A DNA stretch of 8,329 bases from Acidobacteriota bacterium (GCA_021788955.1 JAJYKC010000075.1:1-8329), one strand, 5' to 3'; numbered from the stretch's first letter, positions 1 through 7,878 are shown. Notes: generated by a model not told the origin, from the sequence alone. Translations and numbers: made by a program.

Positions 1-1
1 G

Positions 2-73
2 GAAGCCCTGCCTCACACCGAAGCCCCTGTAGTCACGCGCAAGAAACTGGCCGAGCGCCGAAAACCCCGATAA
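2..73 (+). CDS. Possible C-terminal end of an unidentified protein (partial)
   Basis: An open frame enters from the left edge and ends at TAA 71-73, giving 23 residues with a strongly basic tail (RKKLAERRKPR). The composition would suit the charged C-terminus of a real protein, for example a DNA-binding protein or transposase, but 23 residues are too few to identify a family. Another forward frame is also open here, so the choice rests only on the plausible basic tail. A weak GC hairpin follows (CCCC at 102-105, GGGG at 112-115) without a T tract. It would converge on gyrB. No function is claimed. Confidence 0.25.
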   Translation, partial: EALPHTEAPVVTRKKLAERRKPR

Positions 74-277
74 GAACCAGTGGGTTAGCAGGAAAAATCT
101 GCCCCGCCTCAGGGGTGAACATCCATTACAAGGCAGTTACTTCGGCACGGTTTACCCGGAGGCACCGACCTTCAGCAGCCCACGGGCGGACCTCCAGGAA
201 ATTGGCGCCACGTCGGTCTGGGTCATCGAACCTCCAAAGCCAGCGGGGGCGCCCAAATAGTCGGTGGTTCTACCCCC

Positions 278-2760
<2,483 letters not shown>

Positions 2761-2777
2761 ACGGCCAGCAGCTTCTT

Positions 2778-3896
2778 TCAAATTCTCATCGGCATGACGA
2801 CGTAGCGGTACTGCTCGGACGTGCCGCCGTCCGCCGGCTTCAACTCACCAGCGCTCTTCTGGTCTTTTAACTCAATAGCCACCTGGTCCTGCGGAACCAC
2901 GCGTAGAAAATCCAACAGGTACTGCGCGTTGAATCCGATTTCCAGGTCCGGCCCGGCGTATTCGCTGGGCACGCTATCTTCGCTCTCGCCCATTTCAACC
3001 GACGACGAAAACACGCGCACCTCGCCGTTGGTGAACTGCACGCGAATCGCCCGCGAGCGCTCATCGGCGAACTGCGCAACGCGCTCGATGGCGGAGCGGA
3101 TCTCGTCCTTTTGCAACTTGACCAACAGCGGATGGTCCTTCGGCAGCACGCGCTCGTAATCCGGAAAATTGCCCGTCAGACGGCGCGCCATCAGCAGGCG
3201 ATGGCCTACCTGGAAGAACAAGTGGTTGTCATTGCCGGCGAATCCGGCCTTGGCGTCCTCGCCTGCCTGGTCCGCCAGCTTCACCAACTCCATCATGGCC
3301 TTGCGCGGAACCAGCGCGCGAAACTGCTGGCTGACTTCGCCGCTTTCCGCCGCGGGCACCTGCACATACGCCAGCCGGTGGCCGTCGGTGGCCACCATGA
3401 TGAGCCCTTCCGGACGGAGCAGCAGCAACGCACCGTTGAGCGTGAAGCGCGATTCCTCCATGGAAATCGCAAACGCCGTGCGCTCGATCATGGAGGCCAG
3501 CGTCTTGACGGGAATCTCCGCGATTTGCGGCGGCATCTCGGGAAGCTCCGGGAAACTCTCGCGGGACATTCCCGCAATGCGCGCGCGCGACCGCCCGCAA
3601 GTGATGCTGGCCCAGTGGTTCTCGAGGAACTTCATGTTCACATCGGCTTCCGGCAGGCGCTGCACATAATCCAGCAGCTTGCGTGCCGGCACGGTGCCGG
3701 AACCTTCCTTCTTCACGCGCGCCGGGCAGGAGCAGCGGACCCCCAGATCGAGATCCGTCGCTGTCAGCGTCAGCCGGTCCCCGGCAGCCTCCAACAGAAC
3801 GTTCGAGAGGATGGGGATCGTGGTCTTCTTCTCCACCACGCCCTGCGAAAGATTCAGTTCTTGCACGAGATCGGACTTGCTGACTGTGAATTCCAT
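2778..3896 (-). CDS. dnaN: DNA polymerase III beta subunit (sliding clamp)
   Basis: Ring-shaped processivity clamp that encircles DNA and tethers DNA polymerase III; it also recruits ligase, MutS, Hda-type factors and translesion polymerases through its hydrophobic cleft. The 372 residues match the family length (E. coli 366) and contain three clamp domains (about 1-125, 128-255, 256-372). Landmarks are TIPIL at 26-30, ATDGHRLAY at 169-177, GNFPDYERVLP at 242-252 and the C-terminal VVMPMRI that lines the peptide-binding cleft. The ATG at 3896 is supported by a good Shine-Dalgarno, GGGAG, eight bases upstream (within 3901-3909, minus strand). It lies 212 bases downstream of dnaA and 55 bases upstream of gyrB. 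A perfect TATAAT at 3967-3972 could give it its own promoter. Confidence 0.98.
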   Translation of the reverse strand: MEFTVSKSDLVQELNLSQGVVEKKTTIPILSNVLLEAAGDRLTLTATDLDLGVRCSCPARVKKEGSGTVPARKLLDYVQRLPEADVNMKFLENHWASITCGRSRARIAGMSRESFPELPEMPPQIAEIPVKTLASMIERTAFAISMEESRFTLNGALLLLRPEGLIMVATDGHRLAYVQVPAAESGEVSQQFRALVPRKAMMELVKLADQAGEDAKAGFAGNDNHLFFQVGHRLLMARRLTGNFPDYERVLPKDHPLLVKLQKDEIRSAIERVAQFADERSRAIRVQFTNGEVRVFSSSVEMGESEDSVPSEYAGPDLEIGFNAQYLLDFLRVVPQDQVAIELKDQKSAGELKPADGGTSEQYRYVVMPMRI

Positions 3897-3966
3897 ATAG
3901 AACTCTCCCGCACACCACTAAAACCCGTATTCATCGGGCCTGTGCAAACTGTTGAAGACTACCTAA

Positions 3967-3972
3967 ATTATA
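3967..3972 (-). promoter_or_regulatory. Candidate -10 box for dnaN
   Basis: The minus strand reads TATAAT, a perfect sigma70-type -10, about 70 bases before the dnaN ATG. No acceptable -35 hexamer is present at 16-18 base spacing, so promoter activity is uncertain. The match lies in an AT-rich island that may instead serve DNA unwinding. Confidence 0.3.
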
Positions 3973-4075
3973 CTAAATTCAACCACTTCTCCGCCAGTCG
4001 ATTTGCGGAAAGCGGGTGCGCTACTCTGCAAAAATCGGGCTTGTCGCCGGTTTTGCACGCCCTTTCACCAAGGCC

Positions 4076-4103
4076 CCACAGCCGGCCCTGTGGAATATTT
4101 CCA
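4076..4103. repeat. Hairpin and adjoining palindrome just after dnaA
   Basis: Two inverted repeats overlap by three bases. CCACAG (4076-4081) pairs with CTGTGG (4088-4093) around a six-base GC loop, and TGGAA (4091-4095) pairs with TTCCA (4099-4103) around TAT. They lie 6-33 bases beyond the dnaA stop codon. The first could act as a weak transcript end or processing hairpin, but no T run follows on the minus strand, so it is not a convincing intrinsic terminator. The overlap with a DnaA-box-like TGTGGAATA makes a replication role equally possible. Confidence 0.4.
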
Positions 4104-4108
4104 TAAGT

Positions 4109-5395
4109 TCATTGTAGTGAATCCATTAGGCTGTGCAGAATTCTGTTTAATTCGGCGTTGTCCTGGCGCTCCTGGGCGATCTTGTTGATGGAGTGAAGCA
4201 CCGTAGTATGGTGCTTGCCGCCGAAAGCGCGGCCGATCTCGGGGAGGGAGGCATCGGTCAATTCCTTGACGAGGTACATGGCCACTTGGCGGGGGTAGAC
4301 CACGCTCCTGGCGTTGCTTTTCTCCTTGAGCTGGGCCTGCTTGATTCCGAAACGGTCCGCCACGGCTTTCTGGATGGAGTCGATGGTTACCTTGCGGTCC
4401 GGCACGTGGACCATGCTTTTCAAAACCTGCTGCGCCATCTGTAAATTAATCGGCACGGAGGTCAAAGAAGAATAGGCTATCAACCTGGTTAAAGCACCTT
4501 CGAGCTCGCGCACGTTGGACTTGGTTTTGGTAGCCATGAACGTGCGCACGTCGTCGGGCAGGCTGATGCCTTCGGCCTCGGCCTTCTTATCGAGGATGGC
4601 CATCTTGGTTTCGAGGTCGGGCGGCTGGATGTCCGCCTGGAGTCCCCATTCGAAGCGGGAGCGCAGGCGCTCGACGAGGCCGGGGATCTCTTTCGGGGGG
4701 GCGTCGCTCGAGATGACGATTTGCTTCTGGTGCTCGTGGAGCTCGTTAAAAGTGTGGAAGAACTCCTCCTGGGTGCGCTCCTTGGAGCCGATGAGCTGGA
4801 TGTCGTCGATAAGCAGCACGTCAGCGGCACGGTAACGCTGGTGGAATTGCGGCATGCGGTCGGTGCGGATGCAGGCGATCATGTCGTTCATGAACCGTTC
4901 GCTGGAGGTGAAGATGATCCGCATGGTGGCGAAGTTGTCCATGAGCTCCCGGCCGATGGCATGCATGAGGTGGGTTTTGCCCATGCCCGATCCGCCGTAC
5001 AGGAACAGAGGGTTGTATCTTCGGGAAGGGTTGGTGGCGACGGACCAGGCGGCCGCGTGGGCGAACTGGTTGCAGGCGCCTACCACGAACGAGCTGAAGG
5101 TGAATTTGGGATTGAGCGAGGCGGCGGTCGATTCCAGATCCGGGGTCTCGACGTTGTGGGCCGTTTCGGGCTGATACACGATGCGCTTCACGGGGAGGGC
5201 GAACTCATTCACTGCGTCCTGAACCAATCCGGAGTATTCGCCTTCGAGCCAGTGCTTCGTTTCGAGGTTGGGAACGGAGACGAACAATGTGTCGCTATCC
5301 ATGGCCAGGAAGTTAGAGCTCTCGAACCAGTTCAGGTACTGCTCCGGACTTAGTTTTTTTTGCAACAACTTACGGATATCATCCCAATAATTCAT
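4109..5395 (-). CDS. dnaA: Chromosomal replication initiator protein DnaA
   Basis: AAA+ ATPase that binds DnaA boxes, opens the origin and loads the DnaB helicase. The 428 residues from the ATG at 5395 show an N-terminal helicase-interacting domain (1-80), a short linker, then the AAA+ domain with Walker [10 protein letters not shown] (134-142), Walker B LLIDDIQ (194-200) and sensor-2 helix [11 protein letters not shown] (295-305). The C-terminal DNA-binding domain carries the signature [16 protein letters not shown] (about 391-405). An upstream in-frame ATG at 5425 would add ten residues (MEILRAWCGK), but that stretch consists of DnaA-box sequence and is not conserved-looking; [11 protein letters not shown] is the natural start. 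No clear Shine-Dalgarno is visible. Its coding strand is C-rich, opposite to dnaN and gyrB, as if it faced the fork. DnaA boxes in its leader suggest autoregulation. Confidence 0.98.
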   Translation of the reverse strand: MNYWDDIRKLLQKKLSPEQYLNWFESSNFLAMDSDTLFVSVPNLETKHWLEGEYSGLVQDAVNEFALPVKRIVYQPETAHNVETPDLESTAASLNPKFTFSSFVVGACNQFAHAAAWSVATNPSRRYNPLFLYGGSGMGKTHLMHAIGRELMDNFATMRIIFTSSERFMNDMIACIRTDRMPQFHQRYRAADVLLIDDIQLIGSKERTQEEFFHTFNELHEHQKQIVISSDAPPKEIPGLVERLRSRFEWGLQADIQPPDLETKMAILDKKAEAEGISLPDDVRTFMATKTKSNVRELEGALTRLIAYSSLTSVPINLQMAQQVLKSMVHVPDRKVTIDSIQKAVADRFGIKQAQLKEKSNARSVVYPRQVAMYLVKELTDASLPEIGRAFGGKHHTTVLHSINKIAQERQDNAELNRILHSLMDSLQ

Positions 5396-5437
5396 TTTTC
5401 CACACCACGCGCGCAAGATTTCCACAGGATTTCCACA
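5396..5437 (+). promoter_or_regulatory. Cluster of three phased DnaA boxes
   Basis: Three same-direction sites precede dnaA: TTTTCCACA at 5396-5404 (fits the relaxed consensus TTWTNCACA exactly), ATTTCCACA at 5418-5426 and ATTTCCACA at 5429-5437 (each differs at the first base). Start-to-start spacings are 22 and 11 bases, two and one helical turns, so DnaA protomers would stack on one DNA face. The first box directly abuts the dnaA start codon. This is the expected site for origin recognition and for DnaA repressing its own gene. Confidence 0.75.
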
Positions 5438-5468
5438 ATAATATGGGAAAGTTTCGGCTTCTCGGGGC

Positions 5469-5490
5469 TTGTCCGCCGTCTGGGGGACAA
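5469..5490. repeat. Inverted repeat TTGTCC-N10-GGACAA
   Basis: Perfect 6-base arms (5469-5474 and 5485-5490) are separated by 10 bases, so the whole dyad spans two helical turns. It lies between the DnaA boxes and the probable dnaA promoter. It could be a dimeric regulator operator or, in the dnaA leader RNA, a small hairpin. No known operator is recognised. Confidence 0.4.
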
Positions 5491-5530
5491 CCGAATGTAG
5501 TCTAGCATACCGAAAAGGATTTCCAACAGA

Positions 5531-5536
5531 ATTATA
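5531..5536 (-). promoter_or_regulatory. Candidate -10 box for dnaA
   Basis: The minus strand reads TATAAT here, about 135 bases before the dnaA start codon. No good -35 lies 16-18 bases upstream. A weaker alternative, TATGCT, lies nearer dnaA at about 5503-5508. The position would place the inverted repeat and the DnaA boxes in the transcribed leader. Confidence 0.3.
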
Positions 5537-5569
5537 AGTCTTTTAGAAACAGAGATTTGTCCGCAACGT

Positions 5570-5598
5570 TTGACAGCCGTATTGTTCTAGGCGAAAAT
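5570..5598 (+). promoter_or_regulatory. Sigma70-type promoter of tRNA-Gly
   Basis: A perfect -35 TTGACA at 5570-5575 is followed by a 17-base spacer and a 4/6 -10, GAAAAT, at 5593-5598. The mature tRNA begins 12 bases after the -10, the usual spacing for a tRNA start a few bases downstream of the transcription start. Confidence 0.65.
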
Positions 5599-5609
5599 GG
5601 GAATTCCGT

Positions 5610-5685
5610 GCGGGAGTAACTCAGCTGGTAGAGTGCGACCTTGCCAAGGTCGATGTCGCGGGTTCGAATCCCGTCTCCCGCTCCA
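5610..5685 (+). tRNA. tRNA-Gly (anticodon GCC)
   Basis: Complete cloverleaf. The acceptor stem GCGGGAG (5610-5616) pairs with CTCCCGC (5675-5681). The D arm contains AGCTGGTA. The anticodon stem CGACC/GGTCG flanks the loop TTGCCAA, giving anticodon GCC at 5643-5645, which reads GGC and GGU. The T arm is GCGGG-TTCGAAT-CCCGT, followed by discriminator T and an encoded CCA. Discriminator U73 is the normal glycine identity element. It has its own promoter and points away from dnaA. Confidence 0.97.
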
Positions 5686-5722
5686 AAGGTTTTGACCCGT
5701 TTTTGGCCCTCCTGAAATCGTC

Positions 5723-6352
5723 ATGATCAAGCGCACTGTTTTGCTTGCCTTTGCGGCCCTGGCGGCCGCTCCGCTTTTCGCTCAATACAAACTGGAACCG
5801 GTGGCGACGCCTGCGCCGGACCTGCCGGCGGCGTACGCATCGGTGATTTCGACGCACGGCTACCGCGTGGTGGGGCCGAATGGAGCTTGGTGCGAAGTGT
5901 GGTTCCGCAACACCATACCGCCGGGACCCAAGCCTTCGGACCCGGCGATCGCATTACCGATCGCGCAGGGAACGCTGATCGGGGTTCTGCGGTTCCCGGC
6001 GAAGGGCATGGACCGCCGGGGGCAGCAGATCAAGCCGGGCGTGTACACGATGCGGTACAGCGATTTTCCGGTGGATGGGGCGCATCAGGGCGTGGCGCCG
6101 CAGCGGGACTTCGCGCTGCTGACGCCGATCGCGGCGGATGCGGATCCGAATACCATGCCGGGATTCGATGTGCTGGTGGGGATGAGCAAGAAGGCCAGCG
6201 GATCGAACCATCCGGCGGTGTTATCGCTGGAGCCGCCTTCGGGCACGACCTTTCCGGCGCTGAGCCAGGAAGGCGATACGGACTGGTCGCTGAGCGTGAA
6301 GGTGGGGGACCTGCCGATCGCGGTCATCCTGGTTGGGCAGTACGCCGGATAG
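5723..6352 (+). CDS. Exported protein of unknown function
   Basis: 209 residues starting with a clear Sec signal peptide: K3/R4, hydrophobic core to about 16, and a PLFA site that predicts cleavage after Ala20. The mature part is Pro/Gly-rich with no further membrane segment, so it is probably periplasmic or secreted. A central stretch (about 95-135: KGMDRRGQQIKPGVYTMRYS, then PQRDFALL) has the alternating pattern of a beta-sandwich. It recalls a group of uncharacterised acidobacterial exported proteins with an IKPGVYT-type motif, perhaps distantly related to DUF2911. That is recollection only. No catalytic motif is visible. The ATG at 5723 has no Shine-Dalgarno and lies 37 bases after tRNA-Gly. 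The TPR protein follows after 37 bases on the same strand. Codon use fits a native, strongly G-rich leading-strand gene. Confidence 0.85.
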   Translation: MIKRTVLLAFAALAAAPLFAQYKLEPVATPAPDLPAAYASVISTHGYRVVGPNGAWCEVWFRNTIPPGPKPSDPAIALPIAQGTLIGVLRFPAKGMDRRGQQIKPGVYTMRYSDFPVDGAHQGVAPQRDFALLTPIAADADPNTMPGFDVLVGMSKKASGSNHPAVLSLEPPSGTTFPALSQEGDTDWSLSVKVGDLPIAVILVGQYAG

Positions 6353-6377
6353 CCGGTCCGGAGAGCGCCCCGCGCGC

Positions 6378-6383
6378 TAGAAT
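6378..6383 (+). promoter_or_regulatory. -10-like TAGAAT just ahead of the TPR gene
   Basis: TAGAAT (5/6 of TATAAT) ends six bases before the ATG at 6390. That spacing would start transcription on or next to the start codon, giving a leaderless mRNA. No Shine-Dalgarno is present to compete with this reading. There is no recognisable -35. Confidence 0.35.
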
Positions 6384-6389
6384 CGGATT

Positions 6390-6863
6390 ATGGTCCGGTG
6401 GATTCTGCCGGTGGCACTGGTGCTTGGGGTGCCTGCACTGGTGGCCCAGAACTCGTCTTCTTCCTCTTCGTCGTCACCTTCCTCCTCCGCGGAAAAACCA
6501 CAAAAGGAATTGAAGAAGCAGCGGCCGCCGGAGCCGATGTCCGACAAGGAAGAAGTGCCGCCGGAAGAGGACACGTCGGTGGCCAAGGACGTTTTCTCTT
6601 TCAATCCGGTACAGTCGCAAAAGGAAATACAGATCGGCGAGTTCTACTACCATAAGGGCAGCTACCGCGCGGCGGCGGGACGGTTCCGGGACGCCACCAA
6701 GTGGAATAACGGGAATAAGGAAGCCTGGCTGAAACTGGGGCAGGCGGAAGAGAAGTTGAAGGACTTCACGGCCGCCAAAGCGGCGTACAGCAAGTTCCTG
6801 GAGATTGCGGGGGACGGCAAGGACGCGCGGGAAATCAGGAAAAAACTGGCGAAGATGAAGTAG
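6390..6863 (+). CDS. Exported TPR-repeat protein with poly-serine linker
   Basis: 157 residues. A signal peptide (1-19, predicted cut ALVA before Gln20) has no lipobox cysteine, so a soluble periplasmic protein is likely. A low-complexity region follows: eight serines at 22-29, then a Pro/Glu/Lys-rich segment to about 65. The C-terminal half (about 78-145) contains two TPR-like helical pairs: GEFYYHKGSYRAAAGRFRDA, then LGQAEEKLKDFTAAKAAYSK. This part resembles the tetratricopeptide units of BamD/YbgF-type envelope proteins and probably mediates protein-protein contacts, but it is far shorter than BamD (about 245) and lacks the lipid anchor. Calling it BamD would be overreach. It converges with the DoxX-like gene, leaving only 18 bases between stop codons and no terminator. 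Confidence 0.85.
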   Translation: MVRWILPVALVLGVPALVAQNSSSSSSSSPSSSAEKPQKELKKQRPPEPMSDKEEVPPEEDTSVAKDVFSFNPVQSQKEIQIGEFYYHKGSYRAAAGRFRDATKWNNGNKEAWLKLGQAEEKLKDFTAAKAAYSKFLEIAGDGKDAREIRKKLAKMK

Positions 6864-6881
6864 GGGCGGAAGTGCAGGGCC

Positions 6882-7022
6882 TCAGGCAGCGAGGCGTTTG
6901 CGCGCAATTTCCATCACGCGGGCGTATTGCGCCATGCTGCGCCACTTGAGGAAGTGGTGGACGCCGTTGTAGACGAAGAAGCCGCCGAAAGCGATGCGGC
7001 CGGCGAGGAACAGAGCTTTCAT
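6882..7022 (-). CDS. Truncated DoxX-like membrane protein (46 residues)
   Basis: The frame has one transmembrane segment followed by GVHHFLKWRSMAQYA. MKALFLAGRIAFGGFFVYNG and the HF...MAQYA stretch match how DoxX-family membrane proteins begin (LFxGRxxFGGFFxYNGxxHF, then xxYA), but those proteins run to about 130-150 residues with four helices. Here the frame stops after 46, and the minus strand then runs into the antisense of the TPR gene, so the other helices are missing. The ATG at 7022 is strongly supported by GGGAGG (7029-7034) six bases upstream. It could be a decayed gene or a stable mini-protein; the intact Shine-Dalgarno and frame argue against very old decay. A longer frame begins at 7172, but its extra N-terminal part is arginine-rich and looks non-coding. 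Confidence 0.6.
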   Translation of the reverse strand: MKALFLAGRIAFGGFFVYNGVHHFLKWRSMAQYARVMEIARKRLAA

Positions 7023-7118
7023 GAGGCGCCTCCCGAGGGTTCGATTTTCATTGTGGCGCGGCCGGATGTAGGCCGGGGGCGGTAGTGTGTGCGGCCCGCC
7101 ACGGCGCGCGGCGGGGGG

Positions 7119-7138
7119 CGTGCGGGAGCGCACGCTCC
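7119..7138. repeat. Two mutually exclusive hairpins beyond the response regulator
   Basis: CGTGCG (7119-7124) pairs with CGCACG (7129-7134) around loop GGAG. The same bases offer an alternative: GGAGC (7125-7129) with GCTCC (7134-7138) around loop GCAC. The site lies 9-28 bases past the regulator stop codon on the minus strand. It has no T tract, so it may be a mRNA 3'-end stabiliser or a dispersed extragenic palindrome rather than an intrinsic terminator. Confidence 0.45.
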
Positions 7139-7146
7139 GGGAGTTG

Positions 7147-7494
7147 TCACGCAGGCGTGAGCGTCTGTTCAACCGCTTCGAGGAGTTGCCGCGGAAGGAA
7201 CGGCTTGGTTAGGAAATGCACCCCGGTGGGACAGGTTTCGGTGAAGCCGCTCATGCAAATGATTCTCATGTCGCGCCTGGTTTCCCGGATCAGCTTGATC
7301 AACTGAAGGCCGTCCAAGGTCGGCATTTTCATATCGGTAATCACTAGGTCAAAACGGTCGGGGTAAGAGCGGAATAGTGAAATGGCTTCGAGGCCGTTAT
7401 GGGCGTCCGATGGACGATGCCCGGCCGACCTCAGCATGGTGGAGACGAGGCGTAGGACCAGGTCCTCGTCATCGACGACGAGAATGGTCGCCAT
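7147..7494 (-). CDS. Single-domain response regulator (CheY-like receiver)
   Basis: 115 residues forming one REC domain and nothing else. The acidic pocket is Asp8/Asp9 (ILVVDDED), the phospho-acceptor is Asp54 (LVITDMKMP), the switch residue is Ser82 (CMSGF) and the conserved lysine is Lys97 (TKPF). It should accept phosphate from a histidine kinase and act through protein contacts, since it has no DNA-binding or enzymatic output domain. The ATG at 7494 gives the canonical MATILVVDDED start with AAGG about eight bases upstream; the longer frame from 7566 adds sequence that is antisense or out-of-frame to the neighbouring gene. Its start overlaps the end of the two-helix membrane protein by 26 bases, implying translational coupling. 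No kinase is in view, so its partner is unknown. Confidence 0.93.
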   Translation of the reverse strand: MATILVVDDEDLVLRLVSTMLRSAGHRPSDAHNGLEAISLFRSYPDRFDLVITDMKMPTLDGLQLIKLIRETRRDMRIICMSGFTETCPTGVHFLTKPFLPRQLLEAVEQTLTPA

Positions 7495-7687
7495 TCTTCG
7501 GCCTTCTGCGTTGCAAGTCGGTAAAGATCCACAACGACATCGCAACCGCGATGCAATCCATGGCAATTGCGAGATCGTTCAAGTCGGTATTGCCCCGAAC
7601 CAACTCCAGGACGTCGGCTCCAAGGTCGACGAGGCAGACTACCGCAAGAAAGAAGAAGAACCAACGGCTGTAAAGGAAGCGTCTCAT
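7469..7687 (-). CDS. Small two-helix membrane protein overlapping the response regulator
   Basis: 72 residues: basic start (MRRFLYSR), hydrophobic helix about 9-30 (WFFFFLAVVCLVDLGADVLELV), short polar loop (RGNTDLND), second helix about 38-57 (ending MSLWIFTDLQ), then a very basic tail (RRRPKN...SRRR). This is a coherent inner-membrane protein by the positive-inside rule, with both ends in the cytoplasm. The start is ATG at 7687 without an obvious Shine-Dalgarno. The stop lies inside the receiver gene in another frame, giving a 26-base overlap and suggesting co-translation. I do not recognise a named family. It might anchor or sense for the regulator, but that is inference from adjacency. 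Confidence 0.7.
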   Translation of the reverse strand: MRRFLYSRWFFFFLAVVCLVDLGADVLELVRGNTDLNDLAIAMDCIAVAMSLWIFTDLQRRRPKNGDHSRRR

Positions 7688-7760
7688 GGGGCAAAGCCGG
7701 CTCTATGCCGCTTGACGCGGATGGGGAGCCGCAAGTTGCAGGCGGGAGCACATTCCGGGA

Positions 7761-7782
7761 GGGGCACTGTCGGGAACGCCCC
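7761..7782. repeat. Weak hairpin between tRNA-Arg and the membrane protein
   Basis: GGGGC (7761-7765) pairs with GCCCC (7778-7782) over a 12-base loop. It follows the tRNA-Arg 3' end on the minus strand and could attenuate read-through into the membrane protein and regulator genes. No T tract follows. The rest of the 114-base gap shows nothing else convincing. Confidence 0.25.
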
Positions 7783-7801
7783 AGAGCGATAAAGGAAGGA
7801 G

Positions 7802-7878
7802 TGGTACGCCCGGGCAGATTCGAACTGCCGACCTTTTGCTCCGGAGGCAAACGCTCTATCCAGCTGAGCTACGGGCGC
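7802..7878 (-). tRNA. tRNA-Arg (anticodon CCG)
   Basis: Complete cloverleaf on the minus strand. The acceptor GCGCCCG pairs with CGGGCGT. The anticodon stem TTTGC/GCAAA encloses the loop CTCCGGA, giving anticodon CCG for the CGG codon. The T arm is GGCAG-TTCGAAT-CTGCC, followed by discriminator A and an encoded CCA. The terminal acceptor pair is G1-U72 rather than the usual G-C; the rest is standard. Confidence 0.96.

Larger units (their letters stand above)
3897..4108. other. dnaA-dnaN spacer, candidate second lobe of the replication origin
   Basis: This 212-base non-coding gap has an AT-rich core around 3959-3981, unusual in this GC-rich window. Two sites one base off the relaxed DnaA box TGTGNAWAA lie at its ends: TGTGCAAAC at 3941-3949 and TGTGGAATA at 4089-4097. 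After the first site the plus strand reads CTACCTAAATTATACTAAAT, loosely like the box, CTA-trio, AT-rich layout of the B. subtilis unwinding region. The plus strand is C-rich in dnaN and gyrB but G-rich in dnaA, so the GC-skew sign changes here. The boxes alone are weak; the skew is the main argument. Confidence 0.4.
5396..5609. other. oriC: Putative oriC region upstream of dnaA
   Basis: A 214-base gene-free interval between dnaA and tRNA-Gly. From left to right it holds the DnaA-box cluster, a short AT stretch (ATAATATGGG), an inverted repeat at 5469-5490, an AT-rich segment at about 5515-5560, and the tRNA-Gly promoter. Genes diverge from it, and the linkage to dnaA, dnaN and gyrB is the classic origin setting. 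Plus-strand composition is G-rich on both sides, however (dnaA and the genes after 5685), so replication may start nearer the dnaA-dnaN gap, with this interval serving as the initiator-binding part. Confidence 0.6.

Noticed and set aside
73..271. Inverted 7-mers AGAACCA (73-79) and TGGTTCT (265-271), considered as ends of a small insertion element
   Set aside because: Seven bases at this distance are expected by chance; no target duplication or transposase is seen between them.
74..277. Search for a small RNA or gene in the gap beside gyrB
   Set aside because: Only a weak hairpin (102-115) and an 8-base palindrome GGGCGCCC (247-254); no coding signal or RNA family recognised.
3111..4106. 331-residue plus-strand frame across dnaN and the dnaA-dnaN gap
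   Set aside because: Mostly the antisense shadow of dnaN; the His/Arg/Gln-rich composition is typical of non-coding frames.
4721..5353. 210-residue plus-strand frame within dnaA
   Set aside because: Antisense shadow of the DnaA AAA+ domain with no recognisable features.
5396..5425. Ten-residue N-terminal extension of DnaA from an ATG at 5425
   Set aside because: The extension is encoded by DnaA-box sequence; the conserved N-terminus begins at the ATG at 5395.
5621..5857. 78-residue minus-strand frame
   Set aside because: It reads through tRNA-Gly antisense, producing the familiar artefact ending ETGFEPATSTL, and then through the signal-peptide region of the exported protein.
5887..6513. 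208-residue plus-strand frame within the exported protein gene
   Set aside because: An out-of-frame Gly/Arg-rich shadow; the in-frame product has a signal peptide and natural composition.
7431..7850. 139-residue minus-strand frame
   Set aside because: It starts inside tRNA-Arg and runs out of frame through the two-helix membrane protein and receiver genes.
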